Shown one piece after another: positions 43,546-51,969 of a stretch of 64,000 nucleotides of DNA. The number at the start of each line of letters is the position of its first letter. Position 1 is the first letter of the stretch. A program made the position numbers and the translations under genes. This DNA is from CBDFNN01 sp965250215 (GTDB taxonomy: Bacteria > Bacteroidota > Rhodothermia > Rhodothermales > DATKEJ01). Location: the NCBI GenBank assembly GCA_965250215.1, contig CBDFNN010000004.1, positions 3,224,001 to 3,288,000 of the forward strand. The letters are read 5' to 3'. Under the pieces are notes generated by a model. It made no database searches, was not told where the DNA came from, and worked only from the letters and a program-made list of their open reading frames with translations.

Positions 43546-45135
43546 ATGCAAGTTGTCTTCACTTGGCTCGACTGGTTCTGGGTCGTCATGTTTTTCGGCC
43601 TTATGATAGGAAGTGGTGTGCTCTTTTACCGTCTTGGAAAAAGATCGCAGTCAGATTTCTTTCTTGCCGGCCGAGGTCTTCCATGGTGGCTCCCAGCCTC
43701 ATCCGTCTATGCCACCCATACCGCCACAGATACACCGATGTGGATCACGGGCACCATCTACACCCACGGTCTTGCTGGTATATGGTACACCTTCTTTTCC
43801 GCATGGGCTGCGATTAGCTCTTTTGTTTCGACGAAGATTTTCCGACGCTCCCTGGCCTATACCCAAGCAGAGTGGAACGTGATACGTTTCACAGGACTTG
43901 GAGCCGAAATGCTCCGAGGATGGATGGCTGGTTGGCAGGTCTTCATGAATATGTTCATCCTTGGCTGGGTCGGGATAGCCATGGGTAAAGTCTGCGAGTA
44001 CCTCTTCGGATGGGACACACTCATTGGACTGATTCTCTTTTCTGCGATTTGCGCTGTCTATGTTTTGGCTGCGGGATACTGGGGAGTGGTCATGGCCGAC
44101 TTCCAGCAGGGCATCATCGCCTTTCTTGTCATCATGATTGTCTCAATTTGGGGAATCATGGAGGCAGGAGGTCCTTCAGGAATTACGGAGAAACTTACAG
44201 CCATGGGAGAGGCCGATCGCCTCAACCCCTTTGCCTTTACAGGATGGTTTGATGGCAGCTTCCCGATAGCCTGGTTTATAACCATGGTCGTCGTAGCCAT
44301 TCTCGGTGGATTTGGAATGGGTACATCCATTGACTGGTACCCAGAGGCGCAAAGAATTCAATCGAACAAGACTGTTCGTGATGCCAGCTTAAGTATTTGG
44401 TGGGGAACGCTCGTCGGCCTTATAAGAAATTCTGTTTGGGCCATCGCGATCCTTGGCTTCTACGTGTTATACCCAGATATCACTGATATGGGTGACGCTG
44501 AGATGGGATGGTTCAGACTCGGCTTTGATTTCCTTCCTGCTGGGATGATCGGCTTTTTCTTCGCCGCGATTCTCGCGATTCATCTGTCGACTATCTCATC
44601 GCATTTAAACCTAGGTGCCTTATACGCCACTCGAGATTTGTACCATCATTATTTCAACCCAGAAGCCACTGAGGAGACATTAGTCAAAGTCGGGCGATGG
44701 TCCACCCTCATTCTTTTGATAGGCTCGTTTGTTTACGGCTCGATGATGGAGGATATCACCTCCTGGTTGATATTTGCTCTTTGGATTATGGCAGCGGGAA
44801 TCTGGCTGCCTAATATCCTTCAAGTAGTTTGGTGGCGATTCAATGCTTGGGGTTATCTCTCAGCGTGGATCGCGAACTTGGGCATGAGCTGGCTCGTAGT
44901 TTGGATTCTACCCGCAATGGGCGTAATTCCTGAGTTACAAGACTACCAGCAGTTCTGGCTACTCATGGTCTTAGGAGCTATGGTCTATCTACCCGTGACC
45001 TTTATGACCAAACCAGAGCCGATGGACCACTTGGTTAAATATTACGCGCAAGCAAGACCAATTGGTTTCTGGGGTCCTGTCAGGAAAGAAGCGGAACGTC
45101 GCGGCATGTTAAATCTAGTAACCACAGAGGCATAA
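43546..45135 (+). CDS. Sodium:solute symporter (SSS family)
   Basis: 529 residues, about 13 hydrophobic helices. Typical start LDWFWVVMFFGLMIGSGVLFYRLGKRSQSDFFLAGRGLPWW, followed by ASSVYATHTATDTPMW and FAAILAIHLSTISSHLNLGALYATRDLY, where sodium-site serines usually lie. The substrate cannot be read from sequence; a sulfatase gene downstream hints at sugar or other desulfated products. The next three reading frames encode very small membrane proteins at 3-base spacing or overlaps, so the symporter is the first gene of a tight unit. Confidence 0.92.
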   Translation: MQVVFTWLDWFWVVMFFGLMIGSGVLFYRLGKRSQSDFFLAGRGLPWWLPASSVYATHTATDTPMWITGTIYTHGLAGIWYTFFSAWAAISSFVSTKIFRRSLAYTQAEWNVIRFTGLGAEMLRGWMAGWQVFMNMFILGWVGIAMGKVCEYLFGWDTLIGLILFSAICAVYVLAAGYWGVVMADFQQGIIAFLVIMIVSIWGIMEAGGPSGITEKLTAMGEADRLNPFAFTGWFDGSFPIAWFITMVVVAILGGFGMGTSIDWYPEAQRIQSNKTVRDASLSIWWGTLVGLIRNSVWAIAILGFYVLYPDITDMGDAEMGWFRLGFDFLPAGMIGFFFAAILAIHLSTISSHLNLGALYATRDLYHHYFNPEATEETLVKVGRWSTLILLIGSFVYGSMMEDITSWLIFALWIMAAGIWLPNILQVVWWRFNAWGYLSAWIANLGMSWLVVWILPAMGVIPELQDYQQFWLLMVLGAMVYLPVTFMTKPEPMDHLVKYYAQARPIGFWGPVRKEAERRGMLNLVTTEA

Positions 45136-45138
45136 ATC

Positions 45139-45426
45139 ATGTTCAAACGAGAATGGACATCTGCTGAAGCCGATGAATGGACAAAGGAAGATTGGTTCGC
45201 CATCGTCCTTTCACCTATCACCTATATCCTCTGGACTCTGGGTATTGCATTAGCCTTTTTGAATCAGCCGCGAGGTTATGTCATCACGGCACTTGCTGTC
45301 TTTTGTACCTGGCTTCTTTTTTGGGTGATCGATCCTAAACTAAAGGCCGTCTCTGAGGAGTACGAAAAGAATCAAACAAAGTATTTGGAAGATCTAGAAA
45401 ACAGCAATCGTTGGGGTGAGCACTAA
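45139..45426 (+). CDS. Small membrane protein of the symporter unit
   Basis: 95 residues. A cytosolic, Trp-rich start (EWTSAEADEWTKEDWFAIV) leads into two predicted membrane helices (about 25-43 and 46-66), then a charged tail (VSEEYEKNQTKYLEDLENSN). I do not know a named family. It starts 3 bases after the symporter and its stop overlaps the next start (TAATG), so expression is coupled. It may be an accessory subunit of the symporter. Confidence 0.75.
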   Translation: MFKREWTSAEADEWTKEDWFAIVLSPITYILWTLGIALAFLNQPRGYVITALAVFCTWLLFWVIDPKLKAVSEEYEKNQTKYLEDLENSNRWGEH

Positions 45427-45545
45427 TGGACAAGGGACTTGCAACAGTAATCGGCATGACGATCGCATACGTCGCCTCATTTTTAGGCCTTATTCTGGCT
45501 TGGAGATCTTATCGAAAACACGAAAAAGAGCAGAGCAATGATTAG
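45426..45545 (+). CDS. 39-residue single-helix membrane microprotein
   Basis: ATG at 45426, TAG at 45543-45545. One membrane helix (GMTIAYVASFLGLILAW) followed by a basic, then charged tail (RSYRKHEKEQSND), so the tail should face the cytosol. It overlaps the stop of the 95-residue gene by one base and its end overlaps the next start by 8 bases. The helix-plus-RSYRK shape recalls the small accessory proteins reported beside some symporters, but this is only an impression. Confidence 0.6.
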   Translation: MDKGLATVIGMTIAYVASFLGLILAWRSYRKHEKEQSND

Positions 45546-45702
45546 TATGATTTCCTTGTTTTTGCAAGAAGAAGTTACGCGACCACAAACCTCTCTCATG
45601 GGAATAATAGTCCCTGGATTAGTCTTCCTCGTGTCATTCTCACTCACCTTGCTACTCTATAGACACTTTACAAAAGATTCAAAGGAAGAAGAAGAAGTTT
45701 AG
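45538..45702 (+). CDS. 54-residue single-helix membrane microprotein
   Basis: ATG at 45538, TAG at 45700-45702. A short polar part (LFLQEEVTRPQTSLMG) precedes one membrane helix (IIVPGLVFLVSFSLTLLLY) and a charged tail (RHFTKDSKEEEEV). A second ATG at residue 4 is possible. It overlaps the 39-residue gene by 8 bases. The conserved layout of helix then polar tail, shared by both microproteins, supports real genes rather than chance frames. The 75 bases before the sulfatase hold nothing clear. Confidence 0.6.
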   Translation: MISMISLFLQEEVTRPQTSLMGIIVPGLVFLVSFSLTLLLYRHFTKDSKEEEEV

Positions 45703-45777
45703 CTACCGGAATCAAATGCCTTAGCTTGGAGCTTATCCTACTGTACCGCGATTCTTCACCTCTTAATTGCTCGGATT

Positions 45778-47226
45778 ATGCGAATGAAGCATACTTTTCT
45801 ACCTGTCTTGCTAATGCTTTGTCTTTCTTGCGCCGGCCAGCAAGCTAGTCAGACCCAGAACGAAATTAGTGGTGACTCGAAAGCAAATGTTGTCATAATC
45901 TTTGCAGACGATATGGGCTATGGTGATATTGGTTCATTTGGTCAGAAGACCTATACCACACCGCACATCGATAAGCTTGCAGACGACGGTGTTCGATTTA
46001 CTAGCTTCTACGTTAGTCAACCTGTTTGCTCTGCTTCTCGAGCCGCCCTTCTGACGGGTAATTATTCTAACCGAATTGGAATCCACGGTGCATTAGGACC
46101 GAGCGCCAAGCATGGTATCAGTGATGATGAATTAACACTCGCTGAGATGTTCAAGTCGATCGGTTATAACACGGCAGCCTATGGCAAATGGCATCTCGGA
46201 CATCATCCTCAATTCCTTCCTACACGACACGGCTTCGACGATTTCTATGGGATTCCCTACTCTAACGATATGTGGCCATTCCATCCTGAAAATCCGGAAC
46301 ACTGGGTCGATCTACCCACAATCGAGATGGAGAAAACCATCGGGTTGAACACGGACCAAACCAGATTTACTACCGATTTCACTAATCGAGCAACAGACTT
46401 CATCAAGGACTCCGCAGCAAAGGATGAGCCTTTCTTTGTCTATCTGGCCCACCCTATGCCGCACGTGCCAATCTTCGTTTCTGAGGAGCGCAAAGGACAT
46501 AGCGGATCTGGACTTTATGGCGATGTCATCAAAGAAATTGACTGGTCCGTCGGGCAGATCGTAGAGACTCTTGATGCCCTCGGATTGAGTGAGAATACCC
46601 TGGTAATGTTCGCTTCCGACAACGGTCCTTGGCTAAGCTATGGTGATCATGCAGGAACTACAGGACCACTGCGTGAGGGAAAAGGAACAACCTTTGAGGG
46701 AGGAGTTCGCGTCCCAGCTGCGATGAAGTGGCCCGCCCGTATTCCTAAGAATACGATCGCTGAACAACCTGTCATGACCATCGACGTCCTGCCAACCCTG
46801 GCTGCCCAATTTGATGCTGAACTGCCGAAAAATAAAATAGACGGCAAAGATATCTGGCCTATCGTAACTGGCGAGAAAAACGCCGAGTCCCCACACGATG
46901 CCTATTTTTTCTACTACGAGAAAAATCAGCTGCAAGCTCTTCGATCTGGAAAATGGAAATTGCATCTCCCCCACGGATATCGGACCATGATTGGCAGAGA
47001 TCCAGCCAAGGACGGAATACCAGGAAAGTACGACTATGACGTGAGTACCAAACTTGAGCTCTATGATCTAGAAAGTGATTTAGGAGAGACACAAAACGTA
47101 GTCGACGATAATCCTGAAGTCATAAAGCGCTTGCTCGGACTCGTCGAGGATATGAGAGATGAGCTCGGCGATTCAAAGACTTCGCGGGAGGGTTCAGGTA
47201 ATCGCGAGCCCGGGAAGATTGGCTAG
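45778..47226 (+). CDS. Sulfatase, lipoprotein-type (formylglycine-dependent)
   Basis: 482 residues. The N-terminus has a lipoprotein signal with lipobox CLSC-AG (Cys18). The mature part starts ANVVIIFADDMGYGDIG with the metal Asp pair, and the formylglycine motif is C84-S-A-S-R88 in PVCSASRAALLTGNY. GYNTAAYGKWHLG, LVMFASDNGPW and the C-terminal domain ending in DLESDLGETQNV are standard. As a periplasm-facing lipoprotein it would remove sulfate from a sulfated glycan or small ester; the substrate is unknown. It probably follows the symporter unit as a functional pair. Confidence 0.93.
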   Translation: MRMKHTFLPVLLMLCLSCAGQQASQTQNEISGDSKANVVIIFADDMGYGDIGSFGQKTYTTPHIDKLADDGVRFTSFYVSQPVCSASRAALLTGNYSNRIGIHGALGPSAKHGISDDELTLAEMFKSIGYNTAAYGKWHLGHHPQFLPTRHGFDDFYGIPYSNDMWPFHPENPEHWVDLPTIEMEKTIGLNTDQTRFTTDFTNRATDFIKDSAAKDEPFFVYLAHPMPHVPIFVSEERKGHSGSGLYGDVIKEIDWSVGQIVETLDALGLSENTLVMFASDNGPWLSYGDHAGTTGPLREGKGTTFEGGVRVPAAMKWPARIPKNTIAEQPVMTIDVLPTLAAQFDAELPKNKIDGKDIWPIVTGEKNAESPHDAYFFYYEKNQLQALRSGKWKLHLPHGYRTMIGRDPAKDGIPGKYDYDVSTKLELYDLESDLGETQNVVDDNPEVIKRLLGLVEDMRDELGDSKTSREGSGNREPGKIG

Positions 47227-47232
47227 ACTGAT

Positions 47233-47766
47233 CTAAGTCTTCTCTTTGATGGTGCAGAAATTAAACTTTTCATAAAGTCGAATAGCCGGCATTCTGACAC
47301 TCCCCGTCGTTAGATAAGATTTCGTATATCCCAATTCAGACATCGCGGTTAGTACCTGTGTGAGTAACACCTTTGACAGACCTCGCCCCTGAAATTCCGG
47401 GACTACTGCCACCCAGTGAACTCTTCCGTATTCCGAACTCCAGTCTCCATGCGGGTACCAGGCCGATGCTGTAGCAATCAATTCGCCGCCAATTTCAAGG
47501 AAAAGCATTCGCTTTGCGAGATCCGATTCATTGTTTCCAAATTCTTTCTCAAACGTCCCAGGCGGGAATACATTGTAATGATCAGACCTGTCCTGAATGC
47601 TCAGCCAGGCTGAATCCATTCCTGCCTCAAAAGACCGGAACTGGCAATATTCTCTAGTTGCGATATCTCGTGACTGCTCAACAAAGAGTTCGGTAGAACC
47701 GAGGTTGTCATTGACCATGACAACACGATGGCTGTCAATCGGGTACTTTTGTTTGCTCCGTTTCAT
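47233..47766 (-). CDS. GNAT family N-acetyltransferase
   Basis: 177 residues. The acetyl-CoA loop is present in VHWVAVVPEFQGRGLSKVLL (Q/R-x-x-G-x-G/A), with a later SVRMPAIRLYEKFNF, the usual C-terminal motif B. The N-terminal half is less conserved. Substrate unknown. It converges on the sulfatase with 6 bases between and is divergent from the toxin-antitoxin pair. Confidence 0.85.
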   Translation of the reverse strand: MKRSKQKYPIDSHRVVMVNDNLGSTELFVEQSRDIATREYCQFRSFEAGMDSAWLSIQDRSDHYNVFPPGTFEKEFGNNESDLAKRMLFLEIGGELIATASAWYPHGDWSSEYGRVHWVAVVPEFQGRGLSKVLLTQVLTAMSELGYTKSYLTTGSVRMPAIRLYEKFNFCTIKEKT

Positions 47767-47812
47767 GACTTAAAAGTATCAAAAGAAATCAATCCTGGGA
47801 ACCACGACGCCA

Positions 47813-47850
47813 TTTGTCATTATATTAGATATATATGACTATTGTCATTA
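47813..47850. promoter_or_regulatory. Operator-like repeats upstream of the Xre antitoxin
   Basis: TTGTCATTA occurs twice as a direct repeat (47814-47822 and 47842-47850), separated by an AT-rich stretch, and ATGAC/GTCAT forms an inverted repeat around a 4-base spacer at 47835-47848. The inverted repeat covers the upstream ATG at 47835, which argues that translation starts at ATG 47862 and that this is an autorepression site. Confidence 0.5.
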
Positions 47851-47861
47851 ATTACATTTTT

Positions 47862-48269
47862 ATGCCAGAACTTCGAAAAATAGAACTCCAAAGCGCTAAG
47901 ATCTCTCCACTGACCCATGACAGAGAAGTTGCTGTAATGCAAAAGGCGGTCGTCAATCTATTTGATCGCTGGGGCTTGACGGATGATCAATCTTCTGCTT
48001 TACTTGGTGAGATCGCGGTGCGTACTTACCAGCGTTGGAAATCCGGCAATTTCGGCCGCGTGGGTATTGACCTTGCCACAAGAATGTCCAACTTGCTCGG
48101 CATACACAAAAGCCTTCGCCTTCTTTTTATAGAACCGCAGCGCGGATATGACTGGATAAAGAAGTCAAACTTGGCTTTTCATGGTAAGTCGGCACTTGAG
48201 GTCATGCTTGAAGGTCAGATTACGGACCTCATGAGAGTTCGTCGCTACTTAGATTCCATCAGAAACTAA
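47862..48269 (+). CDS. Xre/MbcA/ParS-type antitoxin of a type II toxin-antitoxin system
   Basis: About 135 residues from ATG 47862 (MPELRKIEL); an in-frame ATG at 47835 lies in the operator-like repeat. An Xre-type helix-turn-helix (LFDRWGLTDDQSSALLGEIAVRTYQRWKSGNF) precedes the toxin-binding MbcA/ParS/Xre C-terminal domain (RMSNLLGIHKSLRLLF, NLAFHGKSALEVMLEGQITDLMRVRRYLDSI). This domain pair is the usual partner of RES toxins. It ends one base before the toxin start. Confidence 0.88.
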   Translation: MPELRKIELQSAKISPLTHDREVAVMQKAVVNLFDRWGLTDDQSSALLGEIAVRTYQRWKSGNFGRVGIDLATRMSNLLGIHKSLRLLFIEPQRGYDWIKKSNLAFHGKSALEVMLEGQITDLMRVRRYLDSIRN

Positions 48270-48270
48270 A

Positions 48271-48972
48271 ATGGAGCCACCAGTCACTCGGGTTAGGTGG
48301 TCAAAGTATTTTCGTCTGGTTAACTCTAGATACCCTCCAATCGATCTATTCGAAGACATCGCTGACCCGGAAGATTGGTGGATACTTGGAGTCGCAGAAA
48401 GTAAGACCAATCCAAGAGTGGCCAAGTCCGTCGGAAATATAGATATGATTCCCAAAGATCGATTGGTTGGCGGTCCAAATTCGACATGGGTCATGGCACC
48501 CTTTGCACATGCCGCCGTCGACAATCCAGGAAGATTTCATACTGGTAACTATGGCGCATTCTATGCAGCAAGGAGATTCGAGACAGCTCTTTTCGAAACC
48601 ATCTACCATCAAGAGAACTTTTGTCGATCTACCAACGAGATAGCAGGATGGATTAGTCAGATGCGCGAATTAGTAGGAAGCGTCGATGCAAAGCTGCACG
48701 ATCTTCGAACAGGATCCTACAAGAGGGAGCTCTCTCCCAGCAGCTATAGGTCCTCGCAAAAAATGGCTACGAGCTTAAAGGAATCAGGAAGTAATGGCAT
48801 CGTCTTCCCAAGCGTGAGACACGAAGGTGGCGAATGCTTAGCGACCTTCTACCCAGACGTCGTAAGAGTCCCGAAAGAAGTTCGCCATTTGAGTTACCAT
48901 TGGGACGGTGAACGTATCAATCAAATCAAGTTTACAAGTGGAGATCGAGAGGTCTATCACGTAGACCCGTAA
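48271..48972 (+). CDS. RES-family NAD+ phosphorylase toxin
   Basis: RES toxins degrade NAD+ by phosphorolysis and stop growth when the antitoxin is lost. 233 residues. Family landmarks: an Arg near YFRLVNSRYPP, RFHTGNYGAFYAARRFETALFETIYH (Tyr and Glu of the active site), and the Ser/Asn in ESGSNGIVFPSVRHEGGECLATFYPDVV. It follows the Xre-type antitoxin with one base between. Full length, no truncation seen, so the module looks active. Confidence 0.9.
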   Translation: MEPPVTRVRWSKYFRLVNSRYPPIDLFEDIADPEDWWILGVAESKTNPRVAKSVGNIDMIPKDRLVGGPNSTWVMAPFAHAAVDNPGRFHTGNYGAFYAARRFETALFETIYHQENFCRSTNEIAGWISQMRELVGSVDAKLHDLRTGSYKRELSPSSYRSSQKMATSLKESGSNGIVFPSVRHEGGECLATFYPDVVRVPKEVRHLSYHWDGERINQIKFTSGDREVYHVDP

Positions 48973-48974
48973 CC

Positions 48975-49187
48975 GTAGTGAGTTGTGCGTGATGCGTTGT
49001 GCGTAAGCGATACCGATCCCCAGTCGACGAGCTATGAATTTGACAGACGAGAAAAGCCCTTGACGGGGCCATTCTTTCCCGATTTTTCCCTACCATTCGT
49101 AATAGATTTAGCAGCATTGCATTGAGAGGTGCAGAATCATGAACGCGCAAACGCACCACGAAACACACAACTCACAACTCACCACCG
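48975..49187. repeat. Possible miniature element: 213 bp with imperfect terminal inverted repeats
   Basis: The left end (48975-49004) and the reverse complement of the right end (49151-49187) share GTRGTGAGTTGTG and a GTGCGT terminus. The interior has no coding content. No direct flanking repeats were identified by eye, so mobility is only suggested. Confidence 0.35.
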
Positions 49188-49197
49188 TAATCCTCTT

Positions 49198-50517
49198 ATG
49201 GGCATAGGGACTGTTCTTTTTCGTGGCGCTATCGGCATGATCGTGCTAATTGGTATCGCTTATTTATTCTCTACGGATCGAAAGAACATTAATTGGAAGC
49301 TCGTTGGTATTGCAATAGCACTGCAGATCGCCTTCGGTCTTTTCATACTGAAAACTTCTTTAGGCTACAGCCTATTTAAGTTTATCGGGACAGGATTTGC
49401 CAATCTGCTGGCCTTTGCAGATAAGGGAGGTGATTTCATCTTTGGCTCCTTCATCTCAGGAGCCGTCGACCCTCCTCTTATTAACTTCGCCTTTAGAGTA
49501 CTCCCTACGATAATATTTTTTGCTGCCTTCATGGCTTTGCTCTATCACCTAAAAATTATTCAACCGATTGTTAAAGGAATGGCTTGGGTGATGGCAAAGA
49601 CTCTTGGTCTTTCTGGAGCTGAATCCCTTTCGGCCGCGGCAAACGTCTTCGTCGGACAGACAGAAGCTCCCCTGGTAGTGAAGCCCTATATCGAAAGCAT
49701 GACGAAGTCTGAGCTCATGACCCTTATGGTTGGTGGAATGGCCACTATCGCTGGAGGCGTCTTGGCAGCATATATCGGTATGCTCGGCGGCGATTCCATG
49801 GAAAGCCAAGCCATGTTTGCTGCTCACCTTCTATCGGCTTCGATAATGAGTGCTCCCGCTGCAATTCTAATGGCAAAAATACTGGTGCCCGAATCAGGCA
49901 AACCGAAGACCGTGGGCAACTTCCAAATGCACGCCGAACCCGACGGTAAAAACGTCATCGAGGTAACAGCCGAGGGAGCCGCCGTGGGACTCAAACTTGC
50001 CGCCAATGTTGGTGCAATGCTACTCGCTTTCTTGGCAATCTTGGCTATGATGAATGCAATGTTGGGCTGGGTCGGGAATCCGACGATTGCAGGAAAAGAA
50101 CTCTGGGATATTAATTCCTTTGTGGCCTCTGTATCTGGTGGTAGCTTCTCTGGATTATCAATTGAGTCCATTCTCGGATTCATCTTTGCTCCTCTATCTT
50201 GGGCCATGGGCGTTGAATCTGCTGACATCCTACAATTTGGCCGCCTCATGGGCGAAAAAATCGTCCTAACGGAATTCATTGCCTACTCCTCTCTCAATGA
50301 ACTACAGTCCGTCTTGAGTGACCGCTCAGTCATCATGGGGACTTACGCTTTGTGTGGTTTTGCAAACTTCGGATCGATAGCAATTCAGATTGGTGGAATC
50401 GGAGGTATTGCTCCGAACAGAAGATCGGACATCGCAAAACTCGGACTTCTATCTCTTCTCGGGGGTGCCCTCGCTTCTTGGATGACCGCCACCATTGCCG
50501 GAGTTCTAGTCGGCTAA
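49198..50517 (+). CDS. Concentrative nucleoside transporter (NupC/CNT family)
   Basis: 439 residues from ATG 49198 (MGIGTVLFRG). An upstream in-frame ATG at 49129 would add 23 residues made entirely of the low-complexity repeat, and is rejected. Hydrophobic throughout, with family motifs VFVGQTEAPLVVKPY near residue 155, GGMATIAGGVLAAYI, and later TEFIAYSSL and GFANFGSIAIQIGGIG. It imports nucleosides with sodium or protons. Followed by a bidirectional terminator. Confidence 0.94.
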   Translation: MGIGTVLFRGAIGMIVLIGIAYLFSTDRKNINWKLVGIAIALQIAFGLFILKTSLGYSLFKFIGTGFANLLAFADKGGDFIFGSFISGAVDPPLINFAFRVLPTIIFFAAFMALLYHLKIIQPIVKGMAWVMAKTLGLSGAESLSAAANVFVGQTEAPLVVKPYIESMTKSELMTLMVGGMATIAGGVLAAYIGMLGGDSMESQAMFAAHLLSASIMSAPAAILMAKILVPESGKPKTVGNFQMHAEPDGKNVIEVTAEGAAVGLKLAANVGAMLLAFLAILAMMNAMLGWVGNPTIAGKELWDINSFVASVSGGSFSGLSIESILGFIFAPLSWAMGVESADILQFGRLMGEKIVLTEFIAYSSLNELQSVLSDRSVIMGTYALCGFANFGSIAIQIGGIGGIAPNRRSDIAKLGLLSLLGGALASWMTATIAGVLVG

Positions 50518-50636
50518 TCGCCTATTGGAAGGAGATACGTAAGAATTGCGCCAATATCACGTCTGCGGTCAGCATCGAGGAATCTAAATCTCGCCTTCTG
50601 CGAAAGACATTCCTCGATCCAAAAATTTGCTGGCAC

Positions 50637-50669
50637 AAAAAAAAGGCACCCACGACGTGACTGCCTTTT
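50637..50669. terminator. Bidirectional terminator between nupC-like and tonB-like genes
   Basis: Stem AAAAGGCA (50641-50648) / TGCCTTTT (50662-50669) with an inner CACG/CGTG pairing. On the minus strand the hairpin is followed by a T-run (A-tract 50637-50644 on plus); on the plus strand it ends in TTTT. It serves both converging genes. Confidence 0.75.
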
Positions 50670-50709
50670 CGAAAACCAAGTCTCGGTTACTATACCGAGC
50701 TAATTTAGC

Positions 50710-51417
50710 TTACTTCAATCTAAAGTTGATTGGAAGTGAGAATCTGACTTTAACGGCCTTTCCTCTCTGCTTTCCTGGCTTGAACTTGAGGGTCCTGACA
50801 ACTCTCAAAGCTTCCTCATCACACCCTGCTCCGATTCCCTTCATAACGACCGGATCTACAACATTTCCTTGCTCGTCAACGACAAACTGGAGATAGACTC
50901 TTCCTTCCACACCAGCTTTCTTGGCGATCTCAGGGTATTTAACAGCCTTAGCAATTGCCGCTGGGCCACCAATCAATTCAGGATTTTGCTCAACAACCAA
51001 GAAAATCTCAGGCTCTTCATCTTCTGGCTCATCGTCAGGAGGAGGTGGAGGCAAGTCGACTGGTTCGTCAAAATCGATCTCGGCATCAATGTCGAGTTCC
51101 TCATCTTCCAGGTTTTCATCATTAGGCACCTCGATCGGGACAGGAGGTCTTGGAGGAGGAGGTGGTTTTTCAACCTGCTTTGTTTGCTCGATTTCTTCCA
51201 TCTCAATAGTAACAATTTCTTGCTCTATTACGACGTCTGGCTCAACGGCGAACATTTCAAACTTGAATGCTCCGATCAGGAGCAGTAGAGTCAGCACCAA
51301 TCCAAGCTGTGAAAGGATTGGATATTTGTTTCTAAGATTAGCTTTTACAGATTTCTTCAGACCCATTTTCGACTGTTTTTGCGACGAGCTAGTCGTCATT
51401 CCAATAAACCTCGCCAT
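50710..51417 (-). CDS. Energy transducer TonB-type protein
   Basis: 235 residues. One membrane anchor (about 35-52, LGLVLTLLLLIGAFKF), a proline-rich periplasmic linker (PPPPPRPPVPIEVP and PPPPPDDEPEDEEPE) with a long acidic part, and the C-terminal TonB domain (PEIAKKAGVEGRVYLQFVVDEQGNV, EALRVVRTLKFKPGKQRG). It transmits the proton motive force to outer-membrane receptors. No ExbB/ExbD genes are in the window. Start may also be ATG at residue 7. Confidence 0.9.
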   Translation of the reverse strand: MARFIGMTTSSSQKQSKMGLKKSVKANLRNKYPILSQLGLVLTLLLLIGAFKFEMFAVEPDVVIEQEIVTIEMEEIEQTKQVEKPPPPPRPPVPIEVPNDENLEDEELDIDAEIDFDEPVDLPPPPPDDEPEDEEPEIFLVVEQNPELIGGPAAIAKAVKYPEIAKKAGVEGRVYLQFVVDEQGNVVDPVVMKGIGAGCDEEALRVVRTLKFKPGKQRGKAVKVRFSLPINFRLK

Positions 51418-51502
51418 TGAGGACTCAGTATTATAATAAGATCAGGGCACAGTTGAAAACATCAGATCCACTTTTACCCCAAGTATCTTGCTTAAATGAA
51501 CC

Positions 51503-51892
51503 TCATTCGACCTCTTTGTTGCTCAATTTCATAGATTTTCTGTTTTTTCGTGAGACGTACATAAAAACGGCCAGATTTCCTCCAAGAATGTTGGCCAAAG
51601 AATCGAAGGGATCGGGTATTCTTTCCCAAGGAAGCAAACCTTGATAAACCTCAGAGAACAGTCCGATCATTAGGACGGCTACAGACACCTTCAGGATATT
51701 GATTTTCTCCCATTTGGTATCAAGCCACAACCAAGCGAAGACAAAGAAAAGCGAAAAGTGGACAAGCTTGTCGAATCGCAATGCAGGAAGCGGAATATCT
51801 GCTCCCGGAATCGAGAGTGATAACCAGAGCAAAAAGGTCCACGCCCAAGCTTTAATTTTAGGAGTCAATAAATTGGTGATTACGAAGCTCAC
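51503..51892 (-). CDS. VanZ-family membrane protein
   Basis: 129 residues, four hydrophobic segments. The family pattern is visible: WTFLLWLSLSIPGADIPLP, FDKLVHFSLFFVFAWLW and LFSEVYQGLLPWERIPDPFDSLANILGGNLAVF, the last resembling the D-h-h-x-N-h-x-G end of VanZ-like proteins. Role unknown; the name comes from a glycopeptide-resistance gene but most members are unrelated to it. GTG start. 85 bases from tonB. Confidence 0.8.
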   Translation of the reverse strand: MSFVITNLLTPKIKAWAWTFLLWLSLSIPGADIPLPALRFDKLVHFSLFFVFAWLWLDTKWEKINILKVSVAVLMIGLFSEVYQGLLPWERIPDPFDSLANILGGNLAVFMYVSRKNRKSMKLSNKEVE

Positions 51893-51969
51893 AATTGATG
51901 ATCTACTGGGCTCTAATAGTGAATACTTTGAATGGACTTCTCATTGTTTTGACGAGCGCTTCCGCTCAA

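Noticed and set aside
47835..47861. Start of the Xre antitoxin at ATG 47835
   Set aside because: The ATG lies within the inverted repeat of the presumed operator; ATG 47862 gives a better N-terminus.
49129..49197. N-terminal extension of the nucleoside transporter from ATG 49129
   Set aside because: The extension is encoded by the inverted, low-complexity repeat and is not conserved-looking; the family start is at 49198.
50518..50636. Short plus-strand frames after the nucleoside transporter
   Set aside because: They run into the bidirectional terminator and antisense to tonB; no start signals.
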